Assembly: GCA_025360645.1 (NCBI GenBank)
Contig: JANYBT010000051.1
Span: 1-41,766 of the forward strand
From: Acidobacteriaceae bacterium
Lineage (GTDB): Bacteria > Acidobacteriota > Terriglobia > Terriglobales > Acidobacteriaceae
Length of the DNA: 41,766 nt
Reading direction: 5' to 3'
Below are positions 1-8,907 of this stretch, one piece after another. Each line of letters begins with the position of its first letter. The stretch's first letter is position 1. The notes under the pieces are model-generated. The model was not told the DNA's origin. It did not search any database and was given only the letters and a program-made list of their open reading frames with translations. Both the position numbers and the translations under genes were made by a program.

Positions 1-347
1 TCGGGCGACCCCGCCGCATGCACAATGGCGAGATGTCCCTGCTTCCACAGCGGATGCAGCGCCGACATCGCGGGATGCAGTCCGAAAAATCCGTCCAGCT
101 CCAGCACCGCGCTGCGGGGAACGTTGATGGTCGGCCGCATCGTGTAGTACGAACTCTCCGCGTGGGGGACTACGATGTTGAGCCCATCCGCTGCGCCGCG
201 CTGAAAAATCACCACCAGCCGTTTGTTGCGAATGCTGGTGGGCACCGCGGCCCCGAATGCGGCCCGCGCCAAAAAGCTGGGCACCGCTGCCGTTCCCACC
301 ACTGCCAGCGCGCTGTTGCGAAGAAAAACACGTCGTGTAATGGACAT
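1..347 (-). CDS. DUF1501 family exported protein (partial, C-terminus beyond window)
   Basis: The frame opens with ATG at 347 and runs off the left edge, so only about 115 N-terminal residues are seen. The N-terminus MSITRRVFLRNSALAVVG is a twin-arginine (Tat) signal with the RR pair at residues 5-6 and a hydrophobic stretch ending near an Ala-rich cleavage region. It is followed by the segment LVVIFQRGAADGLNIVVPH, typical of DUF1501 proteins (alkaline-phosphatase-like fold, function not established). The gene begins 56 bp after the stop of the DUF1800 gene on the same strand. DUF1800-DUF1501 pairs are very common in Acidobacteriota, Planctomycetota and Proteobacteria and are normally co-transcribed. 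Role: unknown, extracytoplasmic. The family call is fairly secure although the C-terminal half is missing. Confidence 0.85.
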   Translation of the reverse strand, partial: MSITRRVFLRNSALAVVGTAAVPSFLARAAFGAAVPTSIRNKRLVVIFQRGAADGLNIVVPHAESSYYTMRPTINVPRSAVLELDGFFGLHPAMSALHPLWKQGHLAIVHAAGSP

Positions 348-403
348 AGATTCCAGTCATCAACTCTCAGCCAACGAATCTCAAACCACCAGTGCGCGGT
401 CCG

Positions 404-2335
404 CTATCTTCTCTGAAATTCCGGCGACCCCAAGATTAGTCCCGCGATGTTTGCGTTCCCGTTTGCCTTGCCCAATTGCTGGCTGATGGTATCGTGCGTT
501 TGTTTGGTCACATCGCCGCCCAGCAACGAGTCTTCCATCCGCGCCAGCGATTTCTGGGGATCGCCACCCGCCTGGTCGAGCTGTTTGGCGTCGGCTTCGA
601 TCCCTTTCACTCTCCCGCCGGTCAGCGCCAGCGCGAAATTCATGCGGCCCAGCAGCGCCGATGAATTCACCCAAGCTTCGGCCTTCATCGAATAGCCAGT
701 CGGCGGCTGCATCCCGTATGGCATCATGCCCATTTGATTGAGCGTGCGCACCAGCGGTAGCGCGTCGTCCACTTGCGCTCCGCTGGCTCGCACCGCCGAA
801 ACTACGAACTCTAAAGGCGTCTTCACCTTCGACCGATAATTCTCCGGTGCCCAGAATTCGGGCGAGTGGAATAGCGTGCCCAGCACTTCGCGGATGTCGC
901 CGTCCTTCTTGAGATACGTCTGTGTCATCCGCGTCACCAGCGCCGGCGACGGATTGTCGGCCACGAAGCGCATCGCCAGCTTCTGGCAAATAAAGTGCGC
1001 GGTGCGCGGATCGTGCGCCAGCAGGTGTAGCAATTCCAGGCCTTCCTTTTCGCCTTTTTGCTTGATCTTGCGCCCCAGCACGTACTTGGTCCCGGGCTCG
1101 TGCATTCGTGCGTCGAACTTGAAACCATCGCCCTTCAGCGGACCGTCCATGGTCCAGCCGGTAAATACCTTGGCCGCTTCCGTGACATCTTTTTGGGTAT
1201 AGCCGCCCGCGACGCTGAGCGTGTGCAACTCGAGCAATTCGCGCCCGTAGTTCTCGTTCAGGCCGCTGCTGTTCTTTTTCTTGCCCCGCGGACGAGGCGG
1301 AGCGCTCATCCCGCCAAACCAGCTGCGCCGCCGTCCGCCGCCGTTCCGCGCTATTCCGAGCGCTGCATCCGACTGCGGTCCCTCGCTCAACCAGTTGTCC
1401 AGATAGAACATCATGGCCGGACTCTTGGCCGTCGCCACTAGCAGGTCTTCAAACTTGCCCATCGCATGGGGACGAATCACATCGCGCTCGTAGCTGGTCA
1501 GGTAGTAGCGCACCTGTCCCTTGCCCACAAACACGTTGAAGTGGTTGAACCAGAAATCTGCCATCACTTCCTGCAACTGGCGCTCGCTGTAAATGGCCCG
1601 CAACAACTTTGCCTGCGTCAATTCGGCGGCAATCACCTGTTGCGGGTTGTTCAGCGCCATCAGCGTTTCTTTTTGCTGCGGCGTCATGCCTTCGGTAAAA
1701 GCTTGTCCCTGCGGTCCCTCCATCGCGGAGGCGAAAGCGAGTTGGTCCGCAGCTGGCATCTTCAGCACTTGTGTGATTCGCTGCTCCGGCGGCAAGGCCA
1801 GCATCTGTTCCATTTTGTTGCGCGCGAACCGGCGGTCGTCGCGGCGTTGGTCGCTTCGTTGGTCGCTTCGTTGGTCGCTTCCGGCCCCGTCCCCATTCGC
1901 CACGTCGTTCTTTGCGTTCTGCTGGCGCTCCAGTCGTGCAATCTGGATTTCGTACATCGCCCGCTTGGCCGGATCGGACGGCATCCGCATCTTCCCATTC
2001 ATCACCGCTTTCACGAACTGCGGCGGCGGGAAGTTGGCATACAGTTCGCGCGTATCCATGCGCAAAGTGCGGAACTCGCCGAGCCGTGTCTCGACCGCCG
2101 CATCGTTGATCTTTTCCGGATGCAGTTGCTGGTCAATCCAACGGTCCACGCCGATCGCCTCGACCCGCTGCACATCGCCAGGTCGCGGTCCGAATGTCAA
2201 CCGGTTCAGTGCGTGTGCTGCACGCTTCTGGTCCCCAGCTTCTTCGTTGGACTTTGTGCCCGCAACCAGGCGTGCTCCCACTCCCAACCCAAGCGCCAGA
2301 ACCGCTGCGACTGCGAGATGATGACGAAGCTGCAT
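404..2335 (-). CDS. DUF1800 family exported protein
   Basis: Predicted 643 aa. I chose ATG at 2335, with GGAG close upstream, over an in-frame TTG at 2353 that has no ribosome-binding site. Residues 8-25 are a hydrophobic signal or anchor. Family landmarks: LNRLTFGPRPGDV at 43-55, DFWFNHFNVF at 260-269, and the hallmark NENYGRELLELHTL near 360-373 followed by GGYTQKDVTEAAKVFTGWT. The protein is longer than many family members because of a low-complexity, charged insertion around residues 140-175 that includes three SDQR repeats. It lies 56 bp upstream of the DUF1501 gene in the same direction, so the two probably form an operon. The biochemical function of DUF1800 is not established; the linkage implies the two proteins work together outside the cytoplasm. 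Confidence 0.9.
   Translation of the reverse strand: MQLRHHLAVAAVLALGLGVGARLVAGTKSNEEAGDQKRAAHALNRLTFGPRPGDVQRVEAIGVDRWIDQQLHPEKINDAAVETRLGEFRTLRMDTRELYANFPPPQFVKAVMNGKMRMPSDPAKRAMYEIQIARLERQQNAKNDVANGDGAGSDQRSDQRSDQRRDDRRFARNKMEQMLALPPEQRITQVLKMPAADQLAFASAMEGPQGQAFTEGMTPQQKETLMALNNPQQVIAAELTQAKLLRAIYSERQLQEVMADFWFNHFNVFVGKGQVRYYLTSYERDVIRPHAMGKFEDLLVATAKSPAMMFYLDNWLSEGPQSDAALGIARNGGGRRRSWFGGMSAPPRPRGKKKNSSGLNENYGRELLELHTLSVAGGYTQKDVTEAAKVFTGWTMDGPLKGDGFKFDARMHEPGTKYVLGRKIKQKGEKEGLELLHLLAHDPRTAHFICQKLAMRFVADNPSPALVTRMTQTYLKKDGDIREVLGTLFHSPEFWAPENYRSKVKTPLEFVVSAVRASGAQVDDALPLVRTLNQMGMMPYGMQPPTGYSMKAEAWVNSSALLGRMNFALALTGGRVKGIEADAKQLDQAGGDPQKSLARMEDSLLGGDVTKQTHDTISQQLGKANGNANIAGLILGSPEFQRR
1845..1880. 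repeat. 12-bp tandem repeat, three copies, inside the DUF1800 gene
   Basis: CGTTGGTCGCTT occurs three times head to tail at 1845-1856, 1857-1868 and 1869-1880. The unit is a multiple of three, so it encodes a repeated SDQR peptide (minus strand) without disturbing the frame. It lies in a hydrophilic linker of the DUF1800 protein and is a candidate length-variable minisatellite. Confidence 0.9.
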
Positions 2336-2563
2336 GACACTCCAAGACCGCAAGGCTGTTTCTGTTTATAAGAACCCCTCAACCAATCCAAAGTTGCCCG
2401 ATGCTGTCGAGATGGCTGTTGTGGTTCGCGAACAAGTTTTTCTCTGTCCATTCTTGCGGCAATCGCGGGTAGAATCAATACGAGTTGGAGGGGGCGTGTC
2501 CAGTTGGAACAAGGCGCGAAAAATAGTCAAAATACCCTAAAATTGCAGTAAACTTGAGCTAAA

Positions 2564-4078
2564 ATGACTCGAAAGTTCGTGACCGACAACCCCAGGACCG
2601 GAGGAGAATGGCCTCCCTCCAATCCTGCTGCGACGACGGCTGGCCGAACCGGTCGTCCGCACGCTCTTTCGCTGCTGCTCCTGCTGCTGACCTTGGCAGC
2701 CCCCGCCCTCTTGCTGGCGCAAAGCGGGCAAGGCATGGCAGAGGCGGGCGCCATGGAGAGGCAGAGCAGTTCCTCGACCCCTTTCCTGGGCAGCATCCCG
2801 GAAGAAAAAGTTACCGCGGAACCCCTGTCCATCACCTTTTCTGACGCTATCGAGCGGGCTCTGCGCCGCAATCTGGGCGAGACTCTCTCCGCTCAAACCA
2901 CCGCCGCCACGCGTGGAGAGAAGTGGAAAGAGCTAAGCGCTCTGCTGCCCAATGTGAACGCCGCCGCAGTGGAAAGCGTTCAGAAGGCCAACCTTCAAGC
3001 CATGGGATTGACCTTCCCCGGTGTCCCCGAAGTGATTGGTCCGTTCGCCTTCTTCGACGCCCGCGCCTACCTCACCCAGACGGTGTTCGATTGGAAGGCC
3101 ATCCAGAAATACCGGGCCGCCAGCGAGCAGGAGCGCGGCGCCCAATACAGCTATCGGGATGCGCGCGAACTGGTCGTTCTGGCCACCGGAAACGCTTACT
3201 TGCTCGCCATCGCCGCCGAAGCTCGAGTCGAGGCCACCGACTCCCAGGTGAATACGGCGAAGGCCCTGTTTGGAAAGACGTCCGACCAGCAGAAGGCGGG
3301 AATTTCGCCCGGCATCGATACCCTCCGCGCCAACGTCGAGTTGCAGATCAGGCAGCAGCAGCTCATCGTGGCGCGCAATGACTTTGCCAAGCAAAAACTG
3401 GTGCTGGCTCGCGTGATCGGTCTGGCCGCCGGACAGCATTTTACCCTGGCCAGCAAGGTGCCTTACGAAGCCTTCCCGGCGCCCACGCCCGAAGAGGCCC
3501 TGCAGAAGGCTTACGCCCAACGTCCGGATTACCAGGCCGCCGTGTCGCGAGTTGCTTCGGCGCGGTTGTCGGCCGGGGCGGCGAAGGCTGGCTATTATCC
3601 GAGCTTCAATCTCGCCGCCGACTTCGGTGAGATTGGCACTCGTCCCAATACTGTCCTTCCGACCTTTCATGCCAGCGGCGGCTTACAGATTCCCATCTTT
3701 CAGGGCGGGCGGGTCCACGGAGACGTGCTGGTGACCGAGTCTAATCTGCGCCAGACAGAAGCGCAGCTCGCCGACCTGCGCGGTCGCATCGATCAGGAAG
3801 TGCGAGTGGCCCTGCTGGACCTGGCCTCCGCCGCAGACCAAGTGGAAGTGGCACGCAGTTCGGTGGAGCTTGCCGAGGAGGCTTTGCGGCAGTCTCAGGA
3901 TCGCTTCACCGCCGGCGTCACGGACAATCTGGAAGTGGTGCAGGCCCAGGAGTCGGTCGCCACGGCTCACGATAACTTTATTTCCAGTCTCTACCAGCAC
4001 AACGTGGCCAAGGTTTCTTATGCGCGAGCCATTGGCCGCGCCGAAGCTGGAGTAAAAGAATATTTGAAGGGCAAGTAA
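2564..4078 (+). CDS. TolC-family outer membrane efflux protein
   Basis: 504 aa. The first gene of a three-component efflux operon with the EmrA-like adaptor (61 bp downstream) and the EmrB-like pump. It should form the trimeric outer-membrane channel. From ATG at 2564 there is an unusual hydrophilic N-terminal stretch of about 36 residues before the hydrophobic signal core (LSLLLLLLTLAAPALLLAQ, about residues 37-55). No better in-frame start exists: GTG at 2579 is possible but has no ribosome-binding site, and the ATG at 2608 is out of frame. Two outer-membrane-efflux repeats follow, with Ala/Gln/Glu-rich helices (for example SPGIDTLRANVELQIRQQQL and FTAGVTDNLEVVQAQESVA). Length is typical of the family. 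The Shine-Dalgarno signal upstream is weak (TTGAGC). Substrate cannot be told from sequence. Confidence 0.92.
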   Translation: MTRKFVTDNPRTGGEWPPSNPAATTAGRTGRPHALSLLLLLLTLAAPALLLAQSGQGMAEAGAMERQSSSSTPFLGSIPEEKVTAEPLSITFSDAIERALRRNLGETLSAQTTAATRGEKWKELSALLPNVNAAAVESVQKANLQAMGLTFPGVPEVIGPFAFFDARAYLTQTVFDWKAIQKYRAASEQERGAQYSYRDARELVVLATGNAYLLAIAAEARVEATDSQVNTAKALFGKTSDQQKAGISPGIDTLRANVELQIRQQQLIVARNDFAKQKLVLARVIGLAAGQHFTLASKVPYEAFPAPTPEEALQKAYAQRPDYQAAVSRVASARLSAGAAKAGYYPSFNLAADFGEIGTRPNTVLPTFHASGGLQIPIFQGGRVHGDVLVTESNLRQTEAQLADLRGRIDQEVRVALLDLASAADQVEVARSSVELAEEALRQSQDRFTAGVTDNLEVVQAQESVATAHDNFISSLYQHNVAKVSYARAIGRAEAGVKEYLKGK

Positions 4079-4139
4079 AAGGATGGAACGGCGGAGTGTG
4101 GTCTTTGAACGAAAAAATTGAAGAGCGGAAGAAGCTGCC

Positions 4140-5396
4140 ATGAGTGAAGTGCATGTTGATCCGGAAATTCCAGGAGCGGAGGAGACGCCAAAGTCGAACA
4201 ATGACTTTGCCTACCATCGCCGCGCGGCCATGAGCCATCCTGGCGTGCGCATCGGCTTGATCTTTGCGGTCCTGGTGCTGGTGGTGGCCGGCGTGTTCCT
4301 GTGGCGCTATCTCATGAGCTATGAGTCCACCGACGACGCCCAGATTGACGGCCACATCAGTTCCATCAGCGCACGCGTCTCGGGTCACATCATCAAAGTC
4401 AACATTGAGGACAACCAGAAAGTTCAAGCCGGGGACGTGTTGGTCGAGATTGATCCCACCGACTATCAGGTCGCCGTGGACAAAGCTCGTGCAGACTACG
4501 CGGATGCAGTCGCCGCGGCGCGTGGGGCGGGAACGAACATCCCCATCATGAATGTCACCACCTCCAGTCAGGTGTCGGTGACCGAGGCCAACATCGCCAG
4601 CACCCAGGCCGGGATCGCTGCTTCCCGGCAGCAGCTCGAGGCCGCCAAAGCCCAACTGGCTCAAGCGGAAGCCAATGATGCCAAGGCGCAGAGCGATTTG
4701 GTCCGCTACAAGCAATTGGTGGACAAGCAAGAAATTTCAGCCCAGCAATATGACCAGGCAGTGGCAAGCGCCAAGGCTAGCACCGCCGGCGTAGCTGCCT
4801 CGCGGGCCGCGGTGGATACGGCCTCCGCCCAGATCGCCCAGGCTCAAGCGCGAGAGCAGCAGGCCCGCGCGGATTGGCGTTCTGCAAAAACCGCTCCTGA
4901 GCAGGTTTCCGTGATGCGCTCGCGGGCCGACTCAGCGCGAGCCATGGCCGATCGCAAGAAGGCCGATCTCGACCAGGCCGAATTGAATCTGCGCTATGCC
5001 AAGATCATCGCCCCCACCAGCGGTGTCATCAGCGGCCGCACCGTCGAGCTGGGACAGAACGTGATGGCGGGTCAGGAGTTGATGAAGGTGGTTCCGCTCG
5101 ACGATGTGTGGGTCACGGCCAACTTCAAGGAGACCCAGTTGCGCATGATGCGTCCCGGCCAGCCCGTTTCCGTCATGATTGACGCTAATGGCAAGATGTA
5201 TCGCGGGCACGTGGACAGCATCGCCGGCGCCAGTGGCGCCAAGTTCAGTCTGTTGCCTCCGGAAAACGCCACCGGCAATTATGTCAAGGTGGTGCAGCGC
5301 ATTCCGGTGAAAATTACACTCGATCCTGAAGACCTGAAGACCCACGAGTTGCGTCCCGGCATGTCGGCCAATCCCAAGGTGTGGATTCGCAAATGA
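4140..5396 (+). CDS. EmrA/HlyD-family membrane fusion protein
   Basis: 418 aa periplasmic adaptor linking the inner-membrane pump to the TolC-type channel. Residues 36-58 form a single transmembrane helix after a short cytoplasmic tail. It is followed by STDDAQIDGH at 63-72, typical of EmrA-type adaptors, then the first half of the biotinyl-lipoyl-like hairpin (SGHIIKVNIEDNQKVQAGDV). A long Ala/Gln-rich coiled-coil hairpin spans about 110-285, then the second lipoyl half (LRYAKIIAPTSGVISGRTVE) and a beta-barrel domain. The start ATG has GGAAG upstream. Its stop TGA overlaps the start of the next gene (ATGA), indicating translational coupling to the pump. The substrate is not known; EmrAB systems export hydrophobic drugs and uncouplers. 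Confidence 0.94.
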   Translation: MSEVHVDPEIPGAEETPKSNNDFAYHRRAAMSHPGVRIGLIFAVLVLVVAGVFLWRYLMSYESTDDAQIDGHISSISARVSGHIIKVNIEDNQKVQAGDVLVEIDPTDYQVAVDKARADYADAVAAARGAGTNIPIMNVTTSSQVSVTEANIASTQAGIAASRQQLEAAKAQLAQAEANDAKAQSDLVRYKQLVDKQEISAQQYDQAVASAKASTAGVAASRAAVDTASAQIAQAQAREQQARADWRSAKTAPEQVSVMRSRADSARAMADRKKADLDQAELNLRYAKIIAPTSGVISGRTVELGQNVMAGQELMKVVPLDDVWVTANFKETQLRMMRPGQPVSVMIDANGKMYRGHVDSIAGASGAKFSLLPPENATGNYVKVVQRIPVKITLDPEDLKTHELRPGMSANPKVWIRK

Positions 5397-6982
5397 GCAC
5401 GGCCGCCTTGACCGCCAGCGAAATCGAGGCTTGGCAGCCTAGCGTCAATCCCTGGATCATCGCCCTCGCGGTGACGCTCGCCACTTTCATGGAGGTGCTG
5501 GATACCAGCATCGCCAATGTAGCGCTGCCCCATATCTCCGGCAGTCTTTCCGCTGGACAGGACGAGAGCACCTGGGTGCTCACCTCGTACTTGGTTTCTA
5601 ACGCCATCGTGCTGCCGCTAAGCGGATGGCTGTCGTCTATTGTCGGGCGCAAGCGCTTCTACATGGGTTGCGTGGCGCTGTTCACCATCAGTTCGTTCCT
5701 CTGCGGCTTCGCCACCAGTCTGCCCATGCTGATTGTTTTCCGCATTCTGCAGGGTGCGGGCGGCGGCGGGTTGCAACCTAGCGAGCAGGCGATTCTGGCG
5801 GATACTTTTTCCCCCGCCAAGCGCGGCATGGCCTTCGCTGTCTATGGCATCGCCGTGGTCATGGCGCCCGCCATCGGCCCTACGCTCGGCGGATGGATCA
5901 CCGACAACTTCAGTTGGCGATGGATTTTCTTTGTCAACATCCCGGTCGGCATCTTGTCGCTGATTTTGACCTCGCGCCTGATTCAGGACCCGCCCTACCT
6001 CAAGCGTCGCAAGCTGAGCGAAACCAAGATTGATTACATTGGGCTGGGCTTCGTGGCTCTCGGCCTGGGCACTCTGCAGATTGTGCTGGACAAGGGCCAG
6101 CGCGAAGACTGGTTTGAATCGCACTTCATATTGGTGCTGGCCCTGGTCTCAGCGGCATCGCTGATCTTCGTAGTGTGGTGGGAGTGGCGCCACAAAGACC
6201 CCATCATCGACCTCCACCTGTACAAGAATCGGACCTTCGCCGCGTCCAACTTCCTGATGTTCATGCTGGGCTTCGCTTTGCTGGGGAGCACGTTGCTGCT
6301 GCCGCTCTTTATGCAGACCTTGCTTGGTTATTCGGCGGAACTTTCGGGCAAGGCGCTGTCGCCGGGCGGATTCACCATCATGCTCATCATGCCCATCGTG
6401 GGTTTCATGCTGTCACGCTATGATGCCCGCAAGATGATGGTTTTCGGCCTGGTCGCATTGTCGCTGTCGTTGTTTCATATGGCGACGTTCAACCTGCAAA
6501 TTGATTTCCGCACCGCCATGCTGGCCCGGGTGTACCAGGCGTTCGGACTGGCGTTCTTGTTCGTCCCTATCAACACCGCGGCCTATGCGTTTCTGCCTCG
6601 CGAAAAGAACAACGCCGCTTCCGGCCTGATGAACCTGGCCCGCAACATTGGCGGCAGCGTGGGCATCTCGTTTGTCACCACCATGCTGGACCGGCGGACC
6701 CAGTTTCACCAGAGCCGGTTGATGGAGAACGTCACTTCCGGCAGCCCGGAGTTTCAAGCGAGGCTGCACGGAATCACGGCGACCTTGCAGGCCAAGGGCG
6801 CCGATCTGCAGACCGCCACCCGTCAGGCTTATGCATTAGTGCAGGGCACCATCATGCGCCAGGCCACGATGCAGGCCTATATCGACGATTTTTGGCTGCT
6901 TGGCGTGGTGATTGCCTGTCTGGTGCCGTTTGTTTTTCTGATGAAGCGTCCCAAGGCCGGCGGCGAGATGGTAGTGCATTGA
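5393..6982 (+). CDS. EmrB/QacA-type MFS drug transporter (DHA2, 14 TM)
   Basis: 529 aa proton-driven exporter. Start set at ATG 5393, which overlaps the adaptor stop by 4 bp (ATGA); a GTG 12 nt upstream lies inside the adaptor gene. About 14 hydrophobic segments can be counted, as in the DHA2 family. Recognisable motifs: the first helix TLATFMEVLDTSIANVALPH, motif A-like GRKRF after helix 2, and the antiporter motif C region GIAVVMAPAIGPTLGGWI in helix 5. With the TolC-like and EmrA-like genes just upstream it forms a complete tripartite efflux system. The C-terminus ends with a positively charged tail (MKRPKAGGEMVVH). The next gene starts 10 bp later, so it is probably part of the same transcript. 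Confidence 0.94.
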   Translation: MSTAALTASEIEAWQPSVNPWIIALAVTLATFMEVLDTSIANVALPHISGSLSAGQDESTWVLTSYLVSNAIVLPLSGWLSSIVGRKRFYMGCVALFTISSFLCGFATSLPMLIVFRILQGAGGGGLQPSEQAILADTFSPAKRGMAFAVYGIAVVMAPAIGPTLGGWITDNFSWRWIFFVNIPVGILSLILTSRLIQDPPYLKRRKLSETKIDYIGLGFVALGLGTLQIVLDKGQREDWFESHFILVLALVSAASLIFVVWWEWRHKDPIIDLHLYKNRTFAASNFLMFMLGFALLGSTLLLPLFMQTLLGYSAELSGKALSPGGFTIMLIMPIVGFMLSRYDARKMMVFGLVALSLSLFHMATFNLQIDFRTAMLARVYQAFGLAFLFVPINTAAYAFLPREKNNAASGLMNLARNIGGSVGISFVTTMLDRRTQFHQSRLMENVTSGSPEFQARLHGITATLQAKGADLQTATRQAYALVQGTIMRQATMQAYIDDFWLLGVVIACLVPFVFLMKRPKAGGEMVVH

Positions 6983-6992
6983 GGAGTCTCAC

Positions 6993-7625
6993 ATGATTCG
7001 CATTATCACGCTGGAACGCGAATTCGGATGTGGCGGGGGTGAAATCGCCGCCCGGTTGGCCCAACGCCTCGGCTGGAAGCTGTGGGACCAGCAGCTCACC
7101 CAGGAGATTGCGACGGCAGCCCATGTGCCGGCCCAGGCCGTGGCGGCTTGCGATGAGCGCATGGACAGCCGCCTGCACCGCCTGGCCAAAGTTTTCTGGC
7201 GCGGCAGCTATGAGCGCAGCTTGCCGGTGGCCGAGGGTTCGGTGTTCGATACCGATTGCATGATGGCGATGATGGACAAAATCATGGCCCGCATCGCCGC
7301 CGAAGGCAATGCCGTGATCGTGGGCCGAGGGGCGCCGTATTTTTTGCGCGACCGCCAAGACACTATGCACGTGTTCACTTACGCACCGAAGCAATTCAAG
7401 ATCCAGCTGGTGCGACGCTTGGGAAAAAGTCAGCAGGAAGCGGAAGAGCTGGTCGAGGCGGTGGACATCGAGCGCATCGCCTTCGTCAAGCACTACTTTG
7501 GCGCCGATTGGCCGACCCGTGCGCTCTACCACCTGATGGTCAATACCAAGATGGGCGTGGACAACGTGCTCCGCATGGTGTTGGACGCCAAGCGGATGCT
7601 GGAAGAGCAGTCTCTCAACACTTGA
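6993..7625 (+). CDS. Cytidylate kinase-like family protein (AAA/P-loop, Cytidylate_kin2)
   Basis: 210 aa. Start ATG 6993 has a clear GAGGAG ribosome-binding site. The N-terminus IITLEREFGCGGGEIAARLA is the glycine-rich nucleotide-binding loop characteristic of the Cytidylate_kin2 family (P-loop of the form FGxGGxEIA rather than GxxxxGKT). The central NAVIVGRGAPYFL and the C-terminal helical lid (basic, RRLGKSQQEAEELVEAVD) also fit. True CMP kinase activity is not certain; members of this family are often uncharacterised. It is the last gene of the efflux operon (10 bp after the pump), an association whose meaning is unclear. The product is soluble and cytoplasmic, with no signal peptide. Confidence 0.85.
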   Translation: MIRIITLEREFGCGGGEIAARLAQRLGWKLWDQQLTQEIATAAHVPAQAVAACDERMDSRLHRLAKVFWRGSYERSLPVAEGSVFDTDCMMAMMDKIMARIAAEGNAVIVGRGAPYFLRDRQDTMHVFTYAPKQFKIQLVRRLGKSQQEAEELVEAVDIERIAFVKHYFGADWPTRALYHLMVNTKMGVDNVLRMVLDAKRMLEEQSLNT

Positions 7626-7641
7626 CGAGCCTGTTTTTCCC

Positions 7642-7673
7642 GTAACTCATTGATAATCGCTGTAACTCATTGA
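7642..7673. repeat. Pair of 12-bp direct repeats
   Basis: GTAACTCATTGA occurs at 7642-7653 and again at 7662-7673, separated by 8 nt (20-bp period, two helical turns). It lies just after the stop of the kinase-like gene and before the 3' end of tRNA-Arg. The function is unknown; a protein-binding site or a remnant of an insertion next to the tRNA are both possible. Confidence 0.6.
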
Positions 7674-7765
7674 AAACTAGAGGAATATCTCTGGGCGGGA
7701 GGGGGAAAGACTTGGCGCCACCTGCTGGGGTATAAGGGACAGTCCAGGTGGAAACCAAGAAACTG

Positions 7766-7842
7766 TGGTGCGCCCGGAGAGATTCGAACTCCCGACCTAC
7801 AGCTCCGGAGGCTGCCGCTCTATCCAACTGAGCTACGGGCGC
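7766..7842 (-). tRNA. tRNA-Arg (anticodon CCG)
   Basis: On the minus strand a complete cloverleaf can be folded: a 7-bp acceptor stem GCGCCCG/CGGGCGC, D-arm GCTC...GAGC, anticodon stem GCAGC/GCTGT with loop CTCCGGA (anticodon CCG, at 7806-7808), a T-arm with TTCGAAT in the loop, discriminator A and an encoded CCA at 7766-7768. It reads CGG arginine codons. It is a single gene, transcribed away from ldh. Confidence 0.97.
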
Positions 7843-7921
7843 ATAATTTCTCTTCAGTTTACATCCTGCTTCAGCAAACTACAAACGCGCCAGGGCCTGC
7901 GTGAGGGACTGCGCGCGAGGT

Positions 7922-8872
7922 TTACAAACTCAGCGCGGCGATGGTTTGCTTCAGCACCTCAGCCGAGTGACGCAGCTTTTGCACTTCCTCGGGGTCAAGC
8001 TCCAGGCGCAGCACTTGTTCCGCGCCGCTGCGGTTGACAATCGTCGGCAGGCTGAAGCAGACGTCGCTCATGCCGTAGTAGTCCTGCATCAGGGTGGAGA
8101 CCGAGAGCACCGTGTTCTGGTTGCGCAGAATGGCCCGGGTAATCTGCATCAGGCCCGCGGCCACGGCGTAGTAGGTGGCGCCTTTGCGTTCGATGATGTG
8201 ATACGCGGCATCGCGGGTTTGGGCGAAGATTTCTTGCATGGTGGCGGCATCCAGTTCGCGTTTCTGGGTACGGCAGAAGTCGGGGAGGCGCATGCCGGCG
8301 ATATTGGCTGAGGACCACACTGGCACCTCGCTGTCGCCGTGCTCGCCGATGATGTAGGCGTGCACGCTGCGGGCGTCCACATGGAAGTGCTCGCTGAGCA
8401 GGTAGCGGAAGCGAGCGGTGTCGAGAATGGTGCCGGAACCAATGACCCGGTTCGCGGGCAGGCCAGAGAGCTTGAGCGCGGCGTAGGTGAGCACGTCCAC
8501 CGGATTGGTGGCGATCAGCAGGAGGCCGTCGGGATTGTGCCGCACAATCGGGGGAATGATCTGGCGCCAGACTTCGCTGTTGCGGGCGACGATGTCGAGC
8601 CGCGACTGGCCGGGCTTGGTGCCGGGGCCTGCGGCCAGAACAGTCAGCGCGGCCCCGGCGCAATCGGCGTAATCGCCCGCCCAGATGCGGGTGGGAAAGA
8701 CGAAGGGCACGGCATGGTTCAAGTCCATGGCTTCGCCTTCGGCCTTGGCGCGGTTGGCGTCGATCAGAACAATTTCAGAAGCCAGGCCGGAGAGCAGCAG
8801 AGTGTAGGCGTAGGTGGAGCCCACATTGCCAGCGCCGACAATCGCGACGCGGGTGGGAGTGGAGGTGGGCAT
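7922..8872 (-). CDS. ldh: L-lactate dehydrogenase
   Basis: 316 aa NAD-dependent enzyme interconverting pyruvate and L-lactate in the cytoplasm. The Rossmann motif GAGNVG lies at 13-18, with an acidic residue at the end of beta-2 (LIDAN) favouring NAD over NADP. The substrate-specificity loop reads GTKPGQSRLD: Gln89 marks lactate rather than malate dehydrogenase, and Arg91 is catalytic. The catalytic pair is Asp151 (ILDTARFR) and His178 (IIGEHGDSE), with the substrate-binding Arg154. Length is normal for the family. Start ATG 8872 has no visible ribosome-binding site, but a TACACT hexamer ends only 5 nt upstream, so the transcript may be leaderless. It stands alone, between tRNA-Arg and a dispersed repeat. 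Confidence 0.95.
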   Translation of the reverse strand: MPTSTPTRVAIVGAGNVGSTYAYTLLLSGLASEIVLIDANRAKAEGEAMDLNHAVPFVFPTRIWAGDYADCAGAALTVLAAGPGTKPGQSRLDIVARNSEVWRQIIPPIVRHNPDGLLLIATNPVDVLTYAALKLSGLPANRVIGSGTILDTARFRYLLSEHFHVDARSVHAYIIGEHGDSEVPVWSSANIAGMRLPDFCRTQKRELDAATMQEIFAQTRDAAYHIIERKGATYYAVAAGLMQITRAILRNQNTVLSVSTLMQDYYGMSDVCFSLPTIVNRSGAEQVLRLELDPEEVQKLRHSAEVLKQTIAALSL

Positions 8873-8877
8873 GGTTC

Positions 8878-8883
8878 AGTGTA
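8878..8883 (-). promoter_or_regulatory. Possible -10 hexamer of a leaderless ldh transcript
   Basis: Minus-strand TACACT ends 5 nt before the ldh ATG, and no Shine-Dalgarno sequence lies in between. Transcription would start at or next to the start codon. No good -35 is seen, so this is a weak prediction. Confidence 0.3.
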
Positions 8884-8907
8884 AGCGATGTTCGCGTCGC
8901 GAAATGT

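Noticed and set aside
2600-2844. GGAGGAG followed by ATG at 2608 opening a 78-codon frame inside the TolC-like gene
   Set aside because: The Shine-Dalgarno is only 1 nt from the ATG, the frame is shifted relative to the TolC-like protein, and the signal-peptide core is in the frame starting at 2564.
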